Shown here in pieces: positions 56,996 to 64,000 of a DNA stretch of 64,000 bases. The position numbers were made by a program, and so were the translations under genes. Positions within the stretch are counted from its first letter, which is position 1. Each line of letters begins with the position of its first letter. Location: contig OZ022238.1 in NCBI GenBank assembly GCA_963978895.1, positions 13,970,062 through 14,034,061 of the forward strand, written 5' to 3'. This stretch comes from Erpobdella octoculata. Taxonomy: Eukaryota; Annelida; Clitellata; Hirudinida; Erpobdellidae. The notes under the pieces were generated by a model. It was not told the DNA's origin. It did not search any database and saw only the letters and a list, made by a program, of their open reading frames with translations.

Positions 56996-57236
56996 CATAT
57001 ATACAACAATCATACAATATATATAATCATATATACAACATATATACAAAAATCACACATCAACATATATACAACAATCATACGTCAGCATATATATAAC
57101 AATCATACAATATATATAATCATATATACAACAAATATACAACAATCATACATCAACATATATACAACAATCATACTTCTGCATTTATACAACAATCATA
57201 CATCAGCATATATATATAACAATCATACATCAACAG
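56996..57236 (+). repeat. Diverged ATACAACAATCATAC repeats
   Basis: Short relatives of the 36-bp unit that follows, with variable spacing (CATATATACAACAATCATAC). Confidence 0.8.
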
Positions 57237-57445
57237 ATGTACAATATATATACAACAATTATACATCAACAGATGTACAACATATATACAACAATCATAC
57301 ATCAACAGATGTACAACATATATACAACAATCATACATCAACAGATGTACAACATATATACAACAATCATACATCAACAGATGTACAACATATATACAAC
57401 AATCATACATCAACAGATGTACAACATATATACAACAATCATACG
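57237..57445 (+). repeat. 36-bp minisatellite, ~6 units
   Basis: Units of ATGTACAACATATATACAAC plus AATCATACATCAACAG, nearly identical. Because 36 is divisible by three, both strands have open frames of 12-residue repeats; no start context or domain supports a gene. Confidence 0.95.
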
Positions 57446-58120
57446 TCAATGTCACTTTTCTGGGTGCACTTCCTGCAACAAAGTGATTCACAGCTGTAAT
57501 TTAAATATTGTTTTAATTTTATTTTTGTTTTTAGAGTGACATCCCAGTAAAATATGTTTTTAGACTTTTAGAGACAAAGCTATTAGATTTACAAAGTATT
57601 ACGTAAAAAATTTAACACAATAGAGTTAAACCAATTAACAAGTGAATTTTTCTAATAATTGGAAAATAAATCAGATTCTCCTTGTAAATTATTATTAAAA
57701 CCAAAGTTCAAATTAGAACAATTTATAAAAATTACTCTTAAATTTTGCGTAAAATCTAAACGGCACAGCAACAAAAGTCTCTAAGCTTTGCTTGAATTTG
57801 TCATTACGTTAATTTGTCATTACGTTACAAATACAAATTATCGTTCAGGATTTTCAGCAAAAATGTATTTTTTAAAATTTTGTTCAGATCATCATTGATA
57901 TGCAATGAAAACAACAGCGACGATGATTAGGTAAAATTTGCAGAAAAATATTTGAAATCTGGAAGATGAGAACGAAGAAGATAAAAATTAATATTATAAA
58001 GATCTGGGTGCATTCGAAGGTTGAATCGAGCTGTAGATCACATTTGTATGGAAACATTATAATTTTGATTAGAGTTTTGTTTTCAAATCAAATTCCGGCG
58101 AGAGAAGAAGATCGTGTTTT
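57446..58120. other. No gene recognised
   Basis: AT-rich, no repeat family seen. Confidence 0.5.
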
Positions 58121-58590
58121 TGAATGGCGCTTGTTAAACAGAGATACAATTTTATAATTACCCTGTACTTATTTGTAAGATCTGTCATAAGGCGATATAG
58201 ACGTTTTTTAGGCTCAACTAAAAGTCAAATCTTTAACTGTGGTTGGTCCTCAGTCAACGTGACAAAATTCCTGTCAGCCCCCCTCCCTCTTGACGAGATT
58301 GAATGTCTCAAATTCTAAAGAAAAAGATGTGGTCTGCTTGCTTAGAGAACGAAACAGCTAGTGTACTGCAGAAACTAAGTAGTAGTGATTCCATTGTTTT
58401 ATCTTTCTCCAGCGTTTTCGAAGAAATTTCGAGGCTGATGTTGCAGCTCATTGGCGGTAATCTCCAGAAGCTTCGAGTTCTAGTTGTGGTTGTTTATCAA
58501 AACAAACTCACTCATTTTATGACATGTTACTCTGTTGAAATAAGCACCACGCCTTTTATATTTATAATTTCCTGCAATTGACTACAAGAC
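58121..58590 (+). other. Weak coding-like interval, function unknown
   Basis: Two overlapping frames have more balanced codons than the surroundings: one ends KSQIFNCGWSSVNVTKFL (stop 58316-58318) after a TTTTTTAG acceptor-like site. The next reads MWSACLENETASVLQKLSSS and VFEEISRLMLQLIGG. No domain is recognised. It may be an exon remnant or chance. Confidence 0.2.
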
Positions 58591-58734
58591 GGTCAACCTC
58601 GGTGTATGCCTGCCAGCAAAAGTGTGCATAAATTGTTAAGTGCAAGAATAAGTTAAAGCATCTTTTAAAGTGTGCAAGCATATAAGGCGATAGAGAGGTG
58701 TGCTGTATATAAAAGCGTATAATGCGTACACGCT

Positions 58735-58872
58735 AGAGTACTGCACGGGCCGGGCAGTGATTTTAGGGTCGTTAGATGTGCTGGGCCGGGTCGATATTTT
58801 TGTGCGAAGTATATAGGGATTTTAGGCTTGTAAAAACGGGCCGAATCGGGCCTGGAATTTTGGCTCATGAGT
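58735..58872 (-). mobile_element. GGCCCG-rich Helitron interior fragment
   Basis: On the - strand the words GTTTTTACAAGCCTAAAATC, CTATATACTT, CCGGCCC and CCCTAAAATCACT match, in the same order, the 1310-1510 interior of the Helitron at 1222-2689. No ends are present. Confidence 0.6.
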
Positions 58873-59059
58873 TGTCTAGGACATGAATATAATGCGCTAA
58901 AACGATTAAAAACGCGTATAACGCGCGCATCATATGCAAAAACCCGGTATACAGTGTATATACTAAGTACTGTTCAACTGCACTGCAAATTTGCTCACAA
59001 TTTGAGTTAGTACGTTTTCTGTTTTGGTCTTTATCAGTCGCATGGTGTGCATATATTAC

Positions 59060-59145
59060 TGGGATGTCAGTTTAAAAAGGTGACTCTTTCAATCTTGGGA
59101 GCCATCGCGCCTTTGCCACCCCCTAAATCCGCCAGGGTTAAAAAA
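59060..59145 (-). mobile_element. Possible DNA transposon end
   Basis: On the - strand CCTGGCGGATTTAGGGGGTG precedes GGCGCGATGGCTCCCAAG. It resembles the end at 1129, with no partner seen. Confidence 0.35.
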
Positions 59146-60480
59146 TGATTACAAAATGCAATTCCTTTACTTGAAGTTTAAAAATTGACAAAATAAGAAA
59201 AATCACCAAATTGTGTGAAAAGTATCAGAGATTGAAACAAATTTTGTTCAAAGACAAACGCGCCTTATTTTATGACATCTATTTAAGTTGGCCACCAATC
59301 TCTTTGTCGTTCGAGCTGATTTGATCGAAGGACGAGCCGCCATATTTGCAACGACGCTGTTTTATACGTCTGTCTTTACGTATAAATGTCTTCTGGATTC
59401 TTTAAACAACAGCAACAAAAAACGCGTTTCTTATTGTCATTGCCATCATTTCACCATCATCATCGTCATCGTCATCATGGCCAATCCCACCATCATTATC
59501 ACCACCACCATCATCTTGTTTTCATGTATTTCTTTTGCTTCAATTTTACGAATTGGATACGTTTGAGTAGATTAAATCCATTGGAAACTAATCAGTTGCG
59601 AAATACCCTGATTGCTTCCATCGTCGTATGATTGCATGCACACAAGTCATACTTGACCTGCATCTGACCTTGCAATGGCAAACATCAAGCAGCATCTAAT
59701 TTTCTATAATTAATTTTCAGTTTCAACGCGTGTTCAAGTGAAAGATGTGCTTAAGAAATGTTTGAAAAAACAATAACGTAGCAAAATTGATGAATCTGCA
59801 CTTCTGTGTGTGAGAGAAATAAGAATTGGAACAAAGAATTGGGCATCAGGTGGACATCGGAAAAAATACAAAATGTAATGTGAACGAAAATTATGAAATA
59901 GGTACTAAAGAGTTCATGAAAATGAAAAACTAATGAAGTAATAAAAATATTATATTTTAAAAAGTATTACACATGTTTTTTATTTAAAATGCTTTAAATA
60001 TTTCTGTTGATAGTTTTTTCTCCAGTAATTAAATTGAATTTTCAATTCATTTTTCTTTAAAAACCGCAGCGAAATCTTATTGTAAAAATATCTTGGTCCA
60101 TGTAAGCAAAAATAAAAGAAAGGTTGTTTTCAATTGGCCACCACTGAACTTGGTAGCCAATCGCAAACGCCGTTACAGCTAGCATTATAAAAAATATATC
60201 TATTTTAAAAAATTATTTTTTAATTTGTTGCGTAGCAACTCCATAGCAGGTTTTTAAACAAAACTTGTGAGCAAATGACGGTTGGAAAGTGGCTGAAGCT
60301 TAGATTACAAAATTCCAAGATACCCGGACATCCAGACAAGTGAATGTTAATAGAAGCATGTAAAAAGAGAGAAAAAGAAAGAAGAGGGAGAAAGAGGAGA
60401 GAGATTGACACAATATTCAGTAGAGTCACGTCTCGATATGAGAAGAACTTAATCAGTCAGTGAACTGAATTGTGCTCTCA
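59146..60480. other. No gene recognised; short CAT microsatellite
   Basis: (CAT)n at 59448-59515 with mixed CAC. GA-rich text at 60362-60405. Otherwise AT-rich without domains. Confidence 0.45.
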
Positions 60481-60850
60481 CTATAAACGGGTCCCATCAA
60501 GATATTCAATAAAATAATTATTATTATTATACTATTTATGGTGATATTGGTAACGGTTATGTAGATGATAATAATGATGATGTTGCTGCTTCTGAATATG
60601 ATGGTGATGATATTATTAATTATGTTGATTATAACGATCATCATAGTTAGCTTCATCTCCTCATGGTCACCGTCATCATCATCATCATCTTCGCCATTTT
60701 GAACTTCGTCATTCACAGTCATAATAATCATCATCATCTTCGCCATTTTGAACATCGTTATTGACAGTCATAATCATCAACGTCATCGTCGTTAGCATCA
60801 TCATCAACGTTATCGACATTTACATGAACTTCTATTTAAAATTCATTCCA
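60481..60850 (-). repeat. ATC/ATT trinucleotide-rich region
   Basis: Imperfect CATCAT and ATTATT runs. A unit containing CATCATCATCTTCGCCATTT and TGAAC(A/T)TCGT is duplicated (60673-60718, 60727-60765), both followed by CAGTCATAAT. Confidence 0.8.
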
Positions 60851-60950
60851 TCAACAACGGATTTTTCCGACTTCAAGTGCAATGTAATTTACTAAATCCC
60901 ACGTCATTGGGATTTAGTAAATGTCGGAATAAATCGAGTCGGGGAGACGA

Positions 60951-60951
60951 A

Positions 60952-61048
<97 letters not shown>

Positions 61049-61230
61049 GTGATGACGATGATGGTGATGATGGTGATGGTGACGGTGACGGAGACGATGA
61101 CGATGATAATGATGGTGGTGGTGTTGATGATAATGATGATAGTGTTGATGATAACGATGGTCGTGATGATAGTGGTGGTCGTGATGATGATGGTGATTAT
61201 GATTACGATTGTGATAGTGCTGCTAGTGAT
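60951..61230 (+). repeat. (GAT)n microsatellite, ~280 bp
   Basis: Pure GAT from 60953 to ~61047, then GAT/GGT/GAC mixtures. Poly-Asp and poly-Met frames are repeat translations. Confidence 0.95.
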
Positions 61231-61617
61231 GAAGTTAACATAACAATCACTTTTATTTTTTTAAAATACGAAAATAGTCTGCTTGTTGGAATCAAATCAG
61301 CAGAAATCAATCAATGTCAAGACAGAAAGGCTTTCTTGAGATCTAACCGGACTAAACGAAATGAGGGCATCTATCTTTTGTTCCTCATTATTTATTTTAT
61401 AAATTCATTTATTAATAATGAATTTTTATCACATTCATCTATTAATAATTAATAAATTATCCAATACACCCATCTATTATTAATGAATTAATCATTATGT
61501 TTATATATCAATAATGAATTATTAAATAATATAATAATATAATAATATTATATCATGTATCTGATCCATAAATCAATAATGAATACTGTGTTTTTCAAAC
61601 ATTTAAACACATAGTTA

Positions 61618-61722
61618 TAGTTACATTTATAGTTATAGTTACAGTTACAGTTACAGTTACAGTTACAGTTACAGTTACAGTTACAGTTACAGTTACAGTT
61701 ACAGTTACAGTTACAGTTAGTT
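61618..61722 (+). repeat. (TTACAG)n hexanucleotide array
   Basis: About 16 units of TTACAG, with TTATAG variants at the left edge. It is not the metazoan telomere repeat (TTAGGG). Confidence 0.95.
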
Positions 61723-63187
61723 ACATATAATTTGAAATTTCATCAAATTTATTAAACGTGAAAAAAACTTTAACAAGCCCATTTATCAGGTCACGCTCCT
61801 TAACCGGGAAAAAATTTAATTACTTTTGAAAGTGCGACTTATAAAAATTTCAACACATTAGAAGACTATCTGCTTGAAAATGCGAACAATGTAGTCTTTC
61901 CTGAACAGAAAAATATGCTCAGACGTCAATAAAATTCTGTTTCATTATACGTTTTAAATTATAATACAGGTTTGTAATTGTAGTTATTATTCATATGTAG
62001 TAACTAGTAATGAATTTACCCATTCGTAGTCATAACTGGAGATATATTGTAGTTTTTCCCAATGCTTTTATCTACTCGTCGTCTCTGTTTCTCTGTCTGT
62101 TTCAAATCTTGCAATCAATTTTTGAGTCACTTCCTGATGATAGATTTTTTTCAAATTTTGCATACATGCTCAAAATAGAAGACAATGCAATATTCAATTA
62201 TTAGTTTTACAATAAGTCAATTAATTTAGTTAATTAAATTAAATTAAACTAATTAATTAATTAAATTAAATTAAATTAATTAATTTCAAAATTTGTGTTT
62301 TAATTACATATAAAAACATTGGGTTTTAAAAATTCGTTTTTAATTTACTTGTTATTATTATACACATATCCATTTATAATTATATATATGTTAAAATGTA
62401 AAGACGCGGAAAATATATAATTTACAATTGAATGGCTGGATGTTTAAAACACATAGGCTCTAGCGCCGGTCAAATATGAAGACCTGGGTAAGTAGTTAGT
62501 AATTACACATAAAAGCTGCACGTCCGCAGCCCACACAAAACCATCTTCAATCAATTTATCAACTCAGCTTTTAAAGCTACATCCTCAGCAGAGTCACAAA
62601 TATATTTATTCACATATTCATGGCAACTTCACCTTACGTTGACCGACGTCGTCACCACGTTTGTTCTTGTGAAAGCTTAGATTTGCACAAATCTTAATTT
62701 TTTCCATCTTTAAATCTTCAGTATCGCCGAACAAGTTCATATCGCGTCAGAAATTGTAGAACGTGTAGGCTGTTTATTGTTTATCATTTGAAGGATATTC
62801 TAAAATTCCGACTACATTTTGACCCCACTCCGATTCGTCATATCAAGAACATTACAAAAACAAATTTTAAACTAACTTTTCAAAACGAGAAAACAATATA
62901 TGGAATGACTTCTTTTTGTTTATGTTTGGTCCGGTTTCGCATTTTCTGAATAAAAATATAAGATCATTTTTACTCTTCTATATTGGTTAATAAAAAATTT
63001 TTTCTTATAGGGTTTTTTCTGTCAGAACTCGTAAACTGGAAAACAAATAGAAATGTCAATCGCTCTTAATCTTAGCACTAATATCATCAATAATATGATC
63101 AATACTATTACTAATACTCAATAGTAATCAATAATACTAATATGTTTATCACCAATTCTCAATACTAATGTCATCGATAGTATTTAT
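61723..63187. other. No gene recognised
   Basis: AT-rich, including (TTAAT)n at 62210-62285. At 63085-63180, ATCAATA(C/A)TAATAT words recur and continue after the MITE (63750-63810), showing the MITE split one degenerate repeat. Confidence 0.5.
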
Positions 63188-63748
63188 TAGAGGTGCACCG
63201 ATAATGCATTGACTGATTATCGGCCAGGCCGAAAATCAGCCACAAAATATCGGCCGATGATTGACAATCGGCAGATTACCGACTTCTAAAACTTGTTTTC
63301 ACAATAATATGTGAAGCACTGTCAAATAATATATATATATTTTAACGTTGTTTCTGATATACTTCGCATTGGCTGGCACTAACCAGTTAAACTGCAAGAA
63401 ATTGAATTTACTGAAATGCGTATAAAAAATGCATCCTTATTTACCGAAAACCGGAATGTGACATTGGAACAGAATTTTTTATATCAAATCACATTATCGC
63501 AAGTTTTTCCCATATTTGTTTCACCTCCCCGGACCTCTTCTCGAGCACTTTTAAAAAAAAAAGTTTTGATTAAACTCCATCCAAACCCAAACAAGCAAGA
63601 CCGGCAGTGAAGGGATTTAAAAATAACACTAATCGGCCAGTACCGATTATCGGGCAATACCGATTGTAAAACGGCCGATACTAATTATCGGCAAAAAAAA
63701 CGACAATCGGCCGATACCGATAACAAACCGATAATCGGTGTACCTTTA
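63188..63748. mobile_element. 561-bp hAT-like MITE rich in CGATAATCGG
   Basis: Left TAGAGGTGCACCGATAAT, right the inverted TAAAGGTACACCGATTAT, with more GATAATCGGCC-type short inverted words inside both ends. Flanks GTATTTAT and GTTTTTAT (63180-63187, 63749-63756) match at 7 of 8, fitting an 8-bp duplication. TA(G/A)AGGTG(C/T)ACCGAT ends are characteristic of a hAT MITE family found in many animals. The frame at 63416-63610 has no domain. Confidence 0.75.
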
Positions 63749-64000
63749 GTTTTTATCAATACTAAGATGTTCAATACCAATTAATTATAAATGCAACTAT
63801 AATCAATACTCATTATCTATAAGACTGCGTTTATTTTATAAAACAAAATATTGTTCTACTTATCATAGTAATGAATATCTACGTAAGTGAAACATTTGTT
63901 GAATTTCAAAAATAGAAATATTTCATATCTAAAATATGAGGTAATCTGATTTACACCCGTTAAAAATTATTGCGTGCGTCTCATACAAATCCTGCTTCAA

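Noticed and set aside
60877..61452. 191-codon poly-aspartate frame
   Set aside because: Product of a (GAT)n array; the flanking residues have no domain and run into AT-rich sequence.
61618..61722. Interstitial telomere repeat
   Set aside because: The unit is TTACAG, not TTAGGG or another known telomere motif.

Overview
The window is AT-rich metazoan DNA, most likely from an invertebrate and plausibly a spiralian such as an annelid or mollusc. The phylum is an inference and is not firm. The signs are GT-AG introns of 2 and 10 kb, tRNA-derived SINEs, CR1/jockey-type LINEs, Helitrons, a THAP-domain P-type transposon, hAT ends, and very long TA, TACA/GTAT and GAT microsatellites. There is one 200-base assembly gap at 14402-14601. 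Nothing bacterial or viral was recognised.

Only two stretches look like host gene. The firm one is a leucine-rich-repeat (LRR) protein on the + strand, with exons at 38111-38386, 40418-40584 and 50694-51109. Intron phases are compatible and LRR repeats run across both junctions. It ends at a phase-1 donor, and no following exon was recognised. The second is a possible two-finger C2H2 exon on the - strand (13601-13925), lying between inverted repeats. An unassigned - strand ORF (18930-19326) and a weak one near 58.1-58.6 kb are listed as candidates.

Layout: 0-3.6 kb holds a hAT transposase end nested in a P-type element end, a complete non-autonomous Helitron and a 52-bp palindrome. 3.7-8.8 kb is a decayed LINE whose ORF2 is split by an 871-bp TIR element with a perfect 8-bp target-site duplication (TSD). 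8.9-11.4 kb holds a TA tract, a 180-bp satellite and SINE-like units. 11.4-18.5 kb is mostly AT-rich and unassigned, with SINEs, a MITE and LINE debris. 18.5-24.4 kb is a Helitron helicase pseudogene interrupted by a LINE with an intact 1043-codon ORF. 24.4-34.2 kb is a Helitron graveyard: two inverted Helitron 5' halves, a cluster of GC-rich-core Helitrons, helicase fragments and two LINE pseudogenes. 37-51 kb is the LRR gene; its second intron holds the P-type transposon (43697-47387) inserted in a GTAT array. 51-64 kb is intronic or intergenic, with microsatellites, minisatellites, Helitron pieces and a 561-bp hAT-like MITE.

Three separate places (18568-18610, 24995-25039, 32967-33013) fold on paper like type I hammerhead ribozymes: stem I, CUGANGA, stem II, GAAA or GAGA, a short stem III, and closure of stem I. 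All share the same extra U after CUGANGA. This is the most interesting signal not explained by ordinary annotation.
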